Shown in pieces: positions 50,601 to 58,760 of a DNA stretch of 64,000 nucleotides. The stretch is from Thiohalophilus sp. (GTDB taxonomy: Bacteria; Pseudomonadota; Gammaproteobacteria; UBA6429; Thiohalophilaceae). How positions within the stretch are numbered: position 1 is the stretch's first letter; each line of letters opens with the position of its first letter. Position numbers and translations under genes: made by a program. The stretch is from the NCBI RefSeq assembly GCF_034521165.1, contig NZ_JAXHMV010000013.1, forward strand, positions 124,001 through 188,000. The letters run 5' to 3'. The notes beneath the pieces were generated by a model. The model was not told the DNA's origin and ran no database searches. It was given only the letters and a program-made list of their open reading frames with translations.

Positions 50601-53584
50601 CGGCGGTTGAGCAAAGCGAAGCCGAGGAGGCGGAACCGGAGATCGATCCGGTCCTGCTGGATATCTATCGCAAGGAAGTGGCCACCCATCTGGCCACCCT
50701 GGAAAGCTATATCCAGGGCTGGCATGCCAACCAGGATCGCAGTGCCAGCAATGATTTGCTGCGGGCCCTGCACACCCTGACCGGCAGTTCCCGCACCACC
50801 GGTATTACCCCGGTTTCCGAGCTGTGCAGCCTGTTCGAAAAATACACCAAGGAATTGCAGCAATATCATCAGCCGGTGGATGCCACCGCCGTTGGGGTGC
50901 TGGAAGAGCTGCACACCTTTGTCACCCGGGTGCTGGATCTGATCGAGCAGCCCGGGGCTGAGCTGCCGGATAGCAGCGGGTTAATGCACGCCATCCAGTC
51001 GCTATTGGATAACTTTGTGCCGCCGGATTCCAGCGCCTCTTTGCAGGAGTTACAACAACCCGAACCTGAACCCGCCGAGCCCGCTGCGGCGGCGCCGCAG
51101 GGCCCGCCGCCGGATTATGACGAGGAGTTGCTCGAGATCTTCATCGAAGAAGGTGAGGAGATCCTGGAGCAAAGCGATAACACCCTGTTGCAGTGGCGCG
51201 ATGAACCGGATAACCAGGAACTGATCGAGGCCCTGCAGCGTCAGCTGCATACGCTCAAGGGCGGGGCGCGCATGGCCGGGGTGACCGAAATCGGCGATCT
51301 GGGACACAGCATCGAATCCATGCTGACCGCGGTCGTCGATGGTCATATGCCGGTTTCCCAGCCGATGTTCGGACTCATGCAACGGGCCCAGGATCGCCTG
51401 GTCGGCATGCTGGAGAAGGTCAAGGAAAACCAGCGTCCGCTGCCGGCCGAGGATCTTATTCTGGAGACCGACAGTCTGCTGGGACGCTCCGCTAAATCCG
51501 CACCCGCCGACGAGGCGTCGCCGGCCGAACAGGAAGATAGCGACGCGACAACCGCCATACCTGAGGCCGAAGAAGCCCCGGCCGAACAGGACGTGATTGA
51601 TCTGGAAGAAAAGCCGGGCGTGGAGCTGGTCGAGGACACGGCTGAAACCGCCGAAGCCCCGGCCCCGGCGGCCGAACCACCGGCTCCGGCGGTCACCCGG
51701 GAACTGCAGGAAGAGGAGGATGATGGCTCGCGGGACCGGCGCAAAGCCTCGCGGGTGCAACACGAGCAAGTGCGGGTCCGCGCCGATCTGCTGGATAATC
51801 TGGTCAACTTTGCCGGCGAGGTCAGTATCTATCGTTCGCGCATGGAGCAGCAGACCAATGCGTTTCGCTTCAATCTGCAGGAGCTGGACGACACGGTCTC
51901 GCGTTTGCGCGAACAGCTGCGCAAGTTTGAAATCGAGGCGGAGACCCAGATTCAGTTCAAAAAAGAAGAACGCCTGGAAAAAGGCTATGACGATTTTGAT
52001 CCTCTCGAGTTTGATCGCTTCACCCAGATGCAGCACCTGTCACGGGGGATGATGGAGAGTCTCAACGACCTGGACAGCATCAAGGGCATCCTGGGCAACG
52101 TGACCCGCGAATCGGAAACCCTGTTGCTGCAGCAGTCACGGGTCAACACCGAACTCCAGGAAGGGTTGATGCGTACCCGCATGGTGCCGTTTTCCGGTCA
52201 GGCGCCACGCCTGCGTCGCATCGTGCGCCAGACCGCCGACGAAATGAGCCGGCAGGTGGAATTGCAGATGCATGGCGTGGAATCGGAACTGGATCGCCAG
52301 GTGCTGGAGCGGATCATTCCGCCCATCGAACACATGCTGCGTAATGCTGTTGCCCACGGCATCGAAACACCGGAACAGCGTCAGGCCGCCGGTAAACCCG
52401 CCGCCGGGACCATCAACATGGCCCTCTCCCGTGAAGGTTCGGACATCATTATCCGCGTCAACGACGACGGCAAAGGCATCGATCTGCAGGCGATTCACAA
52501 AAAGGCCATCGAACGCGGCCTGCTCAGGTCGGAAGACAAAGTGACCAAGGAAACCCTGCTCAACATGATCATGCAGTCCGGCTTCAGTACCGCCGAGCAG
52601 GTGACCCAGATTGCCGGGCGGGGCGTCGGCATGGATGTGGTCAACAGCGAGATCAAACAGCTGGGCGGTCTGCTGGAGATTGATACCCATGAAGGTCAGG
52701 GCACCAGCTTTACCATCAGCCTGCCGCTGACCCTGGCGATCTCGCGCGCCCTGATGGTGTATGTCGGGGACGAGCTGTATGCCGTACCGCTGCTCAACGT
52801 GCAGGGTGTGGAACGAATCCGTGGCGCCGAGCTGCGTGAGTTGATGCAGAGCGAACATCCCGCCTACCACTGGGTCAATGAAGATTATGAACTGATGCAT
52901 CTGGGCAATCTGCTGGGCGGGCAGGTGCCGCCACTGCCCGATGACGAGGAACGGGTTCCGTTGTTGCTGGTGCGCAGCGGTGACTATCGCGCGGCTATCC
53001 GGGTGGAAGGCCTGACCGGCAGCCGTGAAATCGTGGTCAAACCGGTCGGCCCGCAACTGAGTACACTGCGCGGTATCTCCGGTGCCACGATTATGGGGGA
53101 CGGCGGGGTGGTCCTGATCCTGGATCTGGCCGTGCTGGTCCGCCTGGCCGCCGTGCAGAGTGAAGAAGATGTGATCGAACTCACGCCGGAAGCTCCGCCG
53201 GTAGCCCAAACCAGGCCGGTGGTCATGGTGGTGGACGACTCGATTACCGTACGCAAGGTGACCACGCGGCTGCTCGAGCGGAACGGCTTCGAAGTGGTGC
53301 AGGCCAAGGACGGTGTGGACGCGCTTGGTCAGCTGCAGGAAACCGTACCCGATGTCATGCTGCTGGACGTGGAAATGCCGCGCATGGACGGTTACGAACT
53401 GGCGGCGAACATGCGGGGCGATGCTCGAACCCAGGATGTACCGATTATCATGATCACATCCCGTACCGGCCAGAAACATCGACAACGGGCCCTGGATGTC
53501 GGTGTCAACATTTATATGGGGAAACCGTATAACGATGCCACATTGCTGGAAAATATCGACTCTTTGATCGGCAGCGAGGCATAG
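47636..53584 (+). CDS. chpA: Hybrid chemosensory histidine kinase ChpA (PilL)
   Basis: Central kinase of the Chp system, 1982 residues. It has an N-terminal FimL-like region without phosphoacceptor His and helical segments to about 560, followed by a very acidic linker. Three Hpt domains follow, with His842 (HTLKGSG), His1046 (HTLTGSS) and His1205 (HTLKGGA), separated by Glu/Pro linkers. Then come a dimerisation domain (about 1380-1480), the ATPase domain (HMLRNAVAHGIE near 1566, GRGVGMDVV), a CheW domain (about 1690-1840) and a C-terminal receiver with Asp1911 (LLDVEMPRMDG). Pseudomonas ChpA is larger, with six His-type Hpt domains plus Ser- and Thr-variants; here only three are clear. Confidence 0.95.
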   Translation: MSVDNGLDLNTLSWVKSELDDTLGQARSSLEVFVEDEADETQLQFVKNYLHQVYGTLQMVELYGAALAAEEMEKLTDSLLEGKIGNRNDAFEVLMRGILQLPDYLDHLLAGHHDMPMVLLPLLNDLRAARGEALLSENALFNPDLAVKAPSNETITGENISDLTRKLRHNYHLGLLGWFRDRDSDASLARIAEVIDTLRESATEEEINRLLWVAGGLVESLRQGGLDSNVSIKLLLGQLDRQFKKIIDNGVTALSHEPPAELLKNLLYYVANSRSEGDLTREIKQAFNLEDVLPDTSTLERARADLTGPNAQLMHTVSTVLLEDLTRIKDNLDLFVRAEERHIDELKPLCATLKQMGDTLGMLGLGVQRNVLNEQLEILEAMVNGEREVDDNTLMDMAGAMLSIENSLGEMATARAANEEYDESADKTQSAERLQGVERQKLLQTVIEQAKIELARVKESLSDFSRKPGNREVLDNVPQILEQIRGSILILDLERAAGQLHRINGYIHRLHSGEAGADEDSMEHLADAISSIEYYLESLAGKWGNPDAILEVAEQSLAKLEQGGVAPSTPPGPAPAADNTQPDLAIPEDLESGPVDEDTLVDLPAPGEDDSLQLELDDETASEEEDSLTLQIEQPELEEPDREEQILANSTDDTLNDLQQEEEISLSSPLPEAADDDDDEQSIVLETLDDLNVNFDNLDDIGLESDTGGQADALSLEASDSAQFDLGELAAEFEEGGEPAGDEAASGISAAEPAPEVEAEPEPETETEPELEPEPATSFEAEAVTSSASLSAPAIDEVDDEIIEIFMEEAEEEHANIQRLLPQWINNQQDEAALKDLRRSFHTLKGSGRLVGASDVGEFAWAFENMLNRVIDKTITPGPEMFQVLERAEQALPEMFALFAKKERPPQSLLALMEYADTLRQGKPVVLEDAAEPAAPGVDQASEAEPEPEPETETEAEKEPEFEAEVPQAERAEAETEAPESPVAAEEPSAVEQSEAEEAEPEIDPVLLDIYRKEVATHLATLESYIQGWHANQDRSASNDLLRALHTLTGSSRTTGITPVSELCSLFEKYTKELQQYHQPVDATAVGVLEELHTFVTRVLDLIEQPGAELPDSSGLMHAIQSLLDNFVPPDSSASLQELQQPEPEPAEPAAAAPQGPPPDYDEELLEIFIEEGEEILEQSDNTLLQWRDEPDNQELIEALQRQLHTLKGGARMAGVTEIGDLGHSIESMLTAVVDGHMPVSQPMFGLMQRAQDRLVGMLEKVKENQRPLPAEDLILETDSLLGRSAKSAPADEASPAEQEDSDATTAIPEAEEAPAEQDVIDLEEKPGVELVEDTAETAEAPAPAAEPPAPAVTRELQEEEDDGSRDRRKASRVQHEQVRVRADLLDNLVNFAGEVSIYRSRMEQQTNAFRFNLQELDDTVSRLREQLRKFEIEAETQIQFKKEERLEKGYDDFDPLEFDRFTQMQHLSRGMMESLNDLDSIKGILGNVTRESETLLLQQSRVNTELQEGLMRTRMVPFSGQAPRLRRIVRQTADEMSRQVELQMHGVESELDRQVLERIIPPIEHMLRNAVAHGIETPEQRQAAGKPAAGTINMALSREGSDIIIRVNDDGKGIDLQAIHKKAIERGLLRSEDKVTKETLLNMIMQSGFSTAEQVTQIAGRGVGMDVVNSEIKQLGGLLEIDTHEGQGTSFTISLPLTLAISRALMVYVGDELYAVPLLNVQGVERIRGAELRELMQSEHPAYHWVNEDYELMHLGNLLGGQVPPLPDDEERVPLLLVRSGDYRAAIRVEGLTGSREIVVKPVGPQLSTLRGISGATIMGDGGVVLILDLAVLVRLAAVQSEEDVIELTPEAPPVAQTRPVVMVVDDSITVRKVTTRLLERNGFEVVQAKDGVDALGQLQETVPDVMLLDVEMPRMDGYELAANMRGDARTQDVPIIMITSRTGQKHRQRALDVGVNIYMGKPYNDATLLENIDSLIGSEA

Positions 53585-53618
53585 TTCAGTTCGATATTTT
53601 TTCGCCAGTTTTGCAGGG

Positions 53619-53680
53619 CAGGAGCGCTCGCAGCGGCAGTCGGATGTATAACAAGCTGATAGCGGCACCGGCCGCTCCTG
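53619..53680. repeat. REP-like palindrome between chpA and chpB
   Basis: CAGGAGCG (53619-53626) pairs with CGCTCCTG (53673-53680). It is related to the TGTAGGAGCG...CGCTCCTACA palindromes of the 205-bp array. It lies in the 112-base gap inside the operon, where a hairpin could lower chpBC expression. Confidence 0.7.
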
Positions 53681-53696
53681 TGGATAACCAATTTTC

Positions 53697-54716
53697 ATGT
53701 CACAAAGCCAGTTGCAGAGTGAGTTACGCGGGATACGTATTGCCGTGGCTTCGGGATCCTCTCGGCATCGCGAGCATCTGCAGCAGATATTCGAGCGCGC
53801 GGGTTTACAGGTGGTTCTCAATGAACCGTTCAGCGAGCACTTTATTGCCAAGCTTGCCGGTAACAAGATCGATGTGCTGTTAATTGAGCTGGATGAACGT
53901 AGCGAACGACATAACCAGCTACTTGAAGAACTGCTCGAATCGACCGAGATCCCGATCATTTTTAATGATGTCAGTGCACTGGCATTTAACGAGCCCGCAC
54001 GCCATGGCAAATGGTTCGGCACTTTGATGGGAAAAATTGCCGAGATTACCGGGCGTCTTGAATGGGAGACGCCCGATATCGACCTGGGCAGTTTCACGGT
54101 CAATGAAACCCTGCTGGCGCGAGACAACAGCCTGGCAAGTCAGGTGTGGGTACTGGGAGCATCACTGGGGGGCCCCGATGCGCTTAAACGTTTTCTGGCC
54201 GAATTGCCCTCGACGCTGCCGGCGAGTCTGATCGTGGCCCAGCATCTGGGCTCCAATTTCGAACCCTTGTTGGCCAGGGAACTGGATCGTATTTGCCCGT
54301 TGCAGGTTATGCCGGCCCGGGTCGGGCATACATTGCGCCATGGCGAGGTGATCGTGGCGCCGGTCAATCAGCGTCTGCAGGTCAGCCCGATCGGGGTGAT
54401 TCAATTGTTACCGCTGGCGGCGCCCTCGTTTTATACGCCTTCCATCGATACGGTACTGACCGATACCGGGGCGCGCTTCGGGGAGAACAGCGGCGCGATT
54501 ATTTTCAGTGGCATGTGTGATGACGGGGTGCTTGGCGTGCGTGCCATGCATGCCATGGGCGGGCCCATCTGGACTCAGTCGGCCGACAGTTGCGTGATCA
54601 GCAATATGCCCGACCAGGTGCGCAAAACCGGCGTCAGCAGTTATACTGGAACTCCGGAGCAATTGGCCGCTAAACTGACAGAATATGTGACACAACGGCA
54701 GACGGACTATGGCTGA
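53697..54716 (+). CDS. chpB: CheB-type protein-glutamate methylesterase ChpB
   Basis: Removes methyl groups from PilJ. The 339 residues comprise an N-terminal receiver-like domain (IRIAVASGSSRHREHLQQIF) that lacks a canonical acidic pocket, and a C-terminal methylesterase domain with catalytic Ser in GASLGGPDALKRF, His in IVAQHLGSNF and Asp in FSGMCDDGVLGVRAM. The degenerate receiver suggests activity is not controlled by classic phosphorylation. The stop overlaps the chpC start by 8 bases. Confidence 0.92.
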   Translation: MSQSQLQSELRGIRIAVASGSSRHREHLQQIFERAGLQVVLNEPFSEHFIAKLAGNKIDVLLIELDERSERHNQLLEELLESTEIPIIFNDVSALAFNEPARHGKWFGTLMGKIAEITGRLEWETPDIDLGSFTVNETLLARDNSLASQVWVLGASLGGPDALKRFLAELPSTLPASLIVAQHLGSNFEPLLARELDRICPLQVMPARVGHTLRHGEVIVAPVNQRLQVSPIGVIQLLPLAAPSFYTPSIDTVLTDTGARFGENSGAIIFSGMCDDGVLGVRAMHAMGGPIWTQSADSCVISNMPDQVRKTGVSSYTGTPEQLAAKLTEYVTQRQTDYG

Positions 54717-55224
54717 AACTACCCAAATTGATACGCGCCGTGAAGGAATGGCAGTAACTGGCAAGCAGGCCAGTGATGCCATCCATTGTCTGCAGATCCC
54801 GATGTACGAAGAATCCATCCTGCTACCCAATGCGGCGGTAGCCGAAGTGACCGGTTATATCGAGCCCGAGCCGTTGCCGGACGCGCCCGACTGGTATCTG
54901 GGCAAGATCATCTGGCGCGAACATAAGGTACCGCTGGTCTCCTTCGAGATCGCCAGTGGTGGTCAGAATCCGGGTAATCTGGGCGGTTCGCGGATTGCCG
55001 TGCTCAATACCCTGCAGGGCAACCCGGACCTTCCCTATATCGCCTTCATCACCCAGGGCATCCCCAGCCTCAAACTGGTTCGCGAACAGCAGATCGTTCC
55101 CGACCAGCGCAACAGCGAAGGACGCCAGTCCATCGCCGGTTTCGTCCAGCTCGACGGCGTCTCCCTCGTCGTGCCCGACATCGACGACCTAGAAGCTCGC
55201 ATCCAGCGCCTGCAGGTTGTATAG
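54709..55224 (+). CDS. chpC: CheW-like adaptor ChpC
   Basis: A 171-residue CheW-fold protein: IHCLQIPMYEESILLPNAAV, YLGKIIWREHKVPLVSFEIA, then LNTLQGNPDLPYIAFITQGI and a C-terminal VVPDIDDLEARI. In Pseudomonas ChpC is the second CheW of the Chp system and may link further receptors to ChpA. It starts inside the end of chpB (ATGGCTGA). Last gene of the operon, followed by a periodic inverted-repeat element. Confidence 0.9.
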   Translation: MAETTQIDTRREGMAVTGKQASDAIHCLQIPMYEESILLPNAAVAEVTGYIEPEPLPDAPDWYLGKIIWREHKVPLVSFEIASGGQNPGNLGGSRIAVLNTLQGNPDLPYIAFITQGIPSLKLVREQQIVPDQRNSEGRQSIAGFVQLDGVSLVVPDIDDLEARIQRLQVV

Positions 55225-55234
55225 TTAGACACTG

Positions 55235-55382
55235 AAAATAACGCAAAGGACGCGGAGACGCAAAGAACGCAAAGAAACCTGATGCAATATTGAATTAAAT
55301 ACGCATCCCCGGTTTAAAACTGAACATTTAATATTTTATCTTTGCGCCCTCTGCGTCTTTGCGATCTTTGCGTTCCTTCCAT
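55235..55382. repeat. Periodic inverted-repeat element F (CGCAAAG/CGCGGAG units)
   Basis: Left arm 55237-55273 is built of 8-9 base units such as GACGCGGAG and AACGCAAAG. The right arm 55339-55377 is the inverse (CTTTGCG, CTCTGCG). The arms are separated by about 65 AT-rich bases. Located between the convergent chpC and rsmE. Confidence 0.85.
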
Positions 55383-55387
55383 CAACA

Positions 55388-56128
55388 TTAAAAAGTGGCG
55401 CGATCGAGGTCGCCCCACAGGGTTTGGGCGGCGGTGAGGCCGGCGACGACGGCGGTTTCGGTACGCAGGATGCGCGGGCCCAGGCGGATGCCGAGGGCAT
55501 TATGTTGATAGGCCAGTTCCCGTTCTGGCTGCGTGAAACCGCCTTCCGGGCCGATCATCAGGATTAGCTGTTGCGGGCGTGTGCATTGCGACAGGGTCTG
55601 GTTACTGCGCGGGTCGAGGATCATGCGCTGGCCGGGTAACGGCAGCTCGAGGAAGTCCGTGTAACGCATGACATCATCCAGCTGTGGCAGGCGGGCCCGG
55701 CCGCTCTGTTCGCAGGCCCCGCGGATCACGCCCTGCCAGTGCTGGCGGCGTTTTTGTTCGCGCTTTTCATCCAGCTGAACCACGCAGCGTTCGGTGACCA
55801 GTGGGGTCAGGCGGTTGATGCCCAGTTCCACGGCTTTTTGCAGCGCATAATCCATGCGTTCGCCCTTGGCTATTCCCAGGGCCAGATGGGTAGGCAGGGG
55901 GGATTCGTTATCTGCTGCAATGGCGTTTTCGATTCTTGCCGTCGCCTGCTTTTTGGAAATGGCAATTAACCGGGCCTGGTAATCATGACCGTCCCCGTTG
56001 AACAGAATCACCATGTCGTCCGGCTTCAGGCGTAACACCTGGATGCCATGACGTACGGCTGTCTCATCCAGTTCGATAGTGGCACCGGCAGCAAGCGGGC
56101 AATTCTGGTAGAGACGGGGAATGCGCAT
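55388..56128 (-). CDS. rsmE: 16S rRNA (uracil1498-N3)-methyltransferase RsmE
   Basis: SPOUT-class methyltransferase, 246 residues. N-terminal PUA-like domain (RIPRLYQNCPLAAGATIELD, HGIQVLRLKPDD), then LGIAKGERMDYALQKAVELG, TERCVVQLDEKREQKRRQHW, and the knot motif LILMIGPEGGFTQPE with LGPRILRTETA near the C-terminus. It lies 10 bases after bioA on the same strand; the rsmE-bioA pairing beyond chpC matches the Pseudomonas order. Confidence 0.97.
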   Translation of the reverse strand: MRIPRLYQNCPLAAGATIELDETAVRHGIQVLRLKPDDMVILFNGDGHDYQARLIAISKKQATARIENAIAADNESPLPTHLALGIAKGERMDYALQKAVELGINRLTPLVTERCVVQLDEKREQKRRQHWQGVIRGACEQSGRARLPQLDDVMRYTDFLELPLPGQRMILDPRSNQTLSQCTRPQQLILMIGPEGGFTQPERELAYQHNALGIRLGPRILRTETAVVAGLTAAQTLWGDLDRATF

Positions 56129-56138
56129 GTTTGTCGGT

Positions 56139-57494
56139 TCAGTTATTGCGGGTGGCCAGATCGATCCCTTCGGTCATGACCCGTGCCAGATGTTCGATTT
56201 GTTCCGGGGTGATGACATAGGGGGGCATCAGATAAGAGACATTGCCCAGCGGGCGCAACAGGGCCTCGTTTTTCAGGGCGTGCTGATAGATGGTCAGGCC
56301 GCGACGTTCCTGCCAGGGGTAGGTTTCATTGGCCGCCCTGTTTTTGACCATTTCCACGGCCAGGATCATGCCGGTCTGGCGGACTTCTCCCACATGCGGG
56401 TGATCCTTGAGATGTTCGGTCGCCTGTTGCATGGTTTGCGCGAGCTGTTTGTTTTGCTCGATCACATCGTCCTGCTGGAAGATATCCAGGGTGGCCAGTG
56501 CGGCGGCACAACCCAGCGGATTGCCGTTGTAGCTGTGCGAATGTAAAAAGGCGGAGAGCTTTTCATATTCATCATAAAAGCCCTGGTAGATCTGTTCATG
56601 GGTTAGCGTGACGGAGACGGGCAGATAGCCACCGGTCAGTCCTTTGGATAAACAGAGAAAATCGGGGGTGATATCCGCCTGCTCGCAGGCAAACAGGGTG
56701 CCTGTGCGACCGAAGCCGACGGCAATTTCATCGGCGATGAGGTGTACACCGAACTCATCGCAGGCCTCGCGCAACAACTTGAGATAGATCGGATCGTACA
56801 TGCGCATGGTGCCGGCGCACTGGACCAGCGGTTCGACAATGACAGCGCAGGTCTCGTCCGCATGCTGTTCCAGCAGCTTGCGCATGTGTTCAAACTGGCG
56901 GGCACTGTAATCGCGGCAGCTTTCGCCCTGCTCACGAAAAAAGCAGTCCGGGGAGGGAGCGGTGATCACTTCCATCAACAGCGGTTTGTAGGTTTCCTTG
57001 TACAGGGCGACATCACCGGCGGCCAGCGCACCCAGGGTTTCGCCGTGATAGCTGTTGCTCAGCGTGATGAATTTGGTTTTTTGGGGTTTGCCGGTGTTAT
57101 GCCAGTAGTGATAGCTCATCTTGAGCGCCACTTCGATCGCCGAGGAGCCATTATCGGCATAGAAACAGTGCGCCAGACCGGGCGGGGTGAGCTCAATCAG
57201 CCGTTCGGACAGCTCAATTACGGGCTCGTGGGAGAACCCGGCCAGGATGACATGTTCCAGGGTATCCAGTTGCTGCTTGATCCGGTCATTGATCCGCGGG
57301 TTGCAATGACCGAACAGATTGACCCACCAGGAGCTGATCGCATCGATATAGCGGTTGCCGTCGAAATCTTCCAGCCAGACCCCTTCGCCGCGTTTGATCG
57401 GCGTCATGGGAAGCCATTCATGATCTTTCATCTGGGTGCAGGGATGCCACAGTACAGCCAGATCGCGCTGCATCAAGTCCTGATTCGTCGTCAT
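56139..57494 (-). CDS. bioA: Adenosylmethionine-8-amino-7-oxononanoate aminotransferase
   Basis: PLP-dependent biotin-synthesis enzyme that uses SAM as amino donor, 451 residues. Motifs: RDLAVLWHPCTQMKDHEWLP, SSWWVNLFGHCNPRI, FYADNGSSAIEVALKMSYHY, the LIADEIAVGFGRTGTLFACE segment and the PLP lysine in CLSKGLTGGYLPVSVTL. No other biotin gene is in the window. Full length, no oddities. Confidence 0.97.
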   Translation of the reverse strand: MTTNQDLMQRDLAVLWHPCTQMKDHEWLPMTPIKRGEGVWLEDFDGNRYIDAISSWWVNLFGHCNPRINDRIKQQLDTLEHVILAGFSHEPVIELSERLIELTPPGLAHCFYADNGSSAIEVALKMSYHYWHNTGKPQKTKFITLSNSYHGETLGALAAGDVALYKETYKPLLMEVITAPSPDCFFREQGESCRDYSARQFEHMRKLLEQHADETCAVIVEPLVQCAGTMRMYDPIYLKLLREACDEFGVHLIADEIAVGFGRTGTLFACEQADITPDFLCLSKGLTGGYLPVSVTLTHEQIYQGFYDEYEKLSAFLHSHSYNGNPLGCAAALATLDIFQQDDVIEQNKQLAQTMQQATEHLKDHPHVGEVRQTGMILAVEMVKNRAANETYPWQERRGLTIYQHALKNEALLRPLGNVSYLMPPYVITPEQIEHLARVMTEGIDLATRNN

Positions 57495-57626
57495 GCGTGC
57501 CTCGGGTTTGTCAAACAGGTGCCTCTGGAGTCAGGCAGTTTCGGATATTACCGGGCCAGCAGGATGCATGGAACTGACCGTCAGTTCAAGCTGCCCGGCA
57601 GTGGACGGATGAACTGGCCCTGAACG

Positions 57627-58592
57627 TCAGTCGCGTCGCGCCTTGCTGCGGAACAGCTGATAACGGTTTCGCCAGGTTTCGTCGCGCAGATATTGGGGCA
57701 TGACCGCTTCCAGCGCGGCCGGCTCAATCCCGAAGACCTCGCGTAAAACCTGGTCTCCTTCCGGGCAGATACTGTCCATTTGCAGGGAGCGATAGTTGTC
57801 GCGGGAGAAAGGTTTGCCCGGGGCATATTCGAGCAGATTGGCCTGCAGGGCGGAGCCGAGTCGTCCCAGCGGGATAATCCGGCGCCGGATATTCAGCGTC
57901 TCGATAATGCGCTCGACGACCTCCTGCAGGGTATATTCATGGGGACCACAGAGGTTATAACGTTGCCCGTAGGTGCTCGGGTCGTTAAGGCTGTGGCTGA
58001 ACGCATCGGCGACATCACCGACGTATACGGGGGCAAAACGGGCATTGGCACAGGCCAGCGGAAACAGTCCCGGGGTTTTTTTCAGCAGTGATGCGAAACG
58101 GTTGATGAAGCTGTCTTCCGGCCCGAAGATCACCGACGGGCGAAACGATGTGACATTGAGATCGCCGGCGGCATGGACGCGGTGTTCCGCTTCGCCCTTG
58201 CTGCGCAGATAATAACTGCTGCCGGTGCCCGGATCGGCGTTGAGGGCACTCATGTGCAGCAGGCGCTCGATACCATACGTGCGACAGGTGCGGATGACCT
58301 TATCGGTCAACTCGACATGGGCATGATAAAAGCCTTTGCCGTTATCATGCCGTTCATTGAGAATACCCACCAGATTGATTACCGCATCCTGGTCGGCGAA
58401 AAACCGGTTTAGCGTGCTCTCATCATGGATGTCGGCATCGAACACTTCCACGGTCGGCATGACCAGCAGTTCGCGATGTTTTTCCCGGCGCCGGGTTAAT
58501 ACCCGGATGCTGTGTCCTTCCCGGGCCAGACTGCTGATAACGTGATGGCCGACAAACCCGGTCCCACCTAGGATACAAATACGACGTTTCAT
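57627..58592 (-). CDS. Complex I NDUFA9-like NAD(P)-binding protein
   Basis: Atypical short-chain dehydrogenase/epimerase of 321 residues. N-terminal Rossmann motif ICILGGTGFVGHHVISSLAR, a VINLVGILNE segment, the YYLRSKGEAE Tyr-x3-Lys pair, and RPSVIFGPEDSFINRFASLL typical of the NDUFA9-like group. Role in bacteria unclear; nucleotide-sugar or quinone-related functions are guesses. It starts 168 bases from the divergent dehydrogenase gene and precedes bioA by 132 bases on the same strand. Confidence 0.88.
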   Translation of the reverse strand: MKRRICILGGTGFVGHHVISSLAREGHSIRVLTRRREKHRELLVMPTVEVFDADIHDESTLNRFFADQDAVINLVGILNERHDNGKGFYHAHVELTDKVIRTCRTYGIERLLHMSALNADPGTGSSYYLRSKGEAEHRVHAAGDLNVTSFRPSVIFGPEDSFINRFASLLKKTPGLFPLACANARFAPVYVGDVADAFSHSLNDPSTYGQRYNLCGPHEYTLQEVVERIIETLNIRRRIIPLGRLGSALQANLLEYAPGKPFSRDNYRSLQMDSICPEGDQVLREVFGIEPAALEAVMPQYLRDETWRNRYQLFRSKARRD

Positions 58593-58760
58593 GAGTGACT
58601 GACCTTATTAAATGGTGTGTATGGTTATCATTTGACCATATTATAGACATGCCAATGGGCGAAATGCGAGTCGAATAAAATTCAAGCATGAACGCGGATT
58701 TGGCGTCTATACTTTAAATAGGATAATTTAGGGAAAACGGCGAATGACAAAGGAGTCCGC

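Noticed and set aside
52136..54127. 663-aa minus-strand frame opposite chpA/chpB
   Set aside because: Shadow frame across two well-supported genes and their intergenic palindrome.
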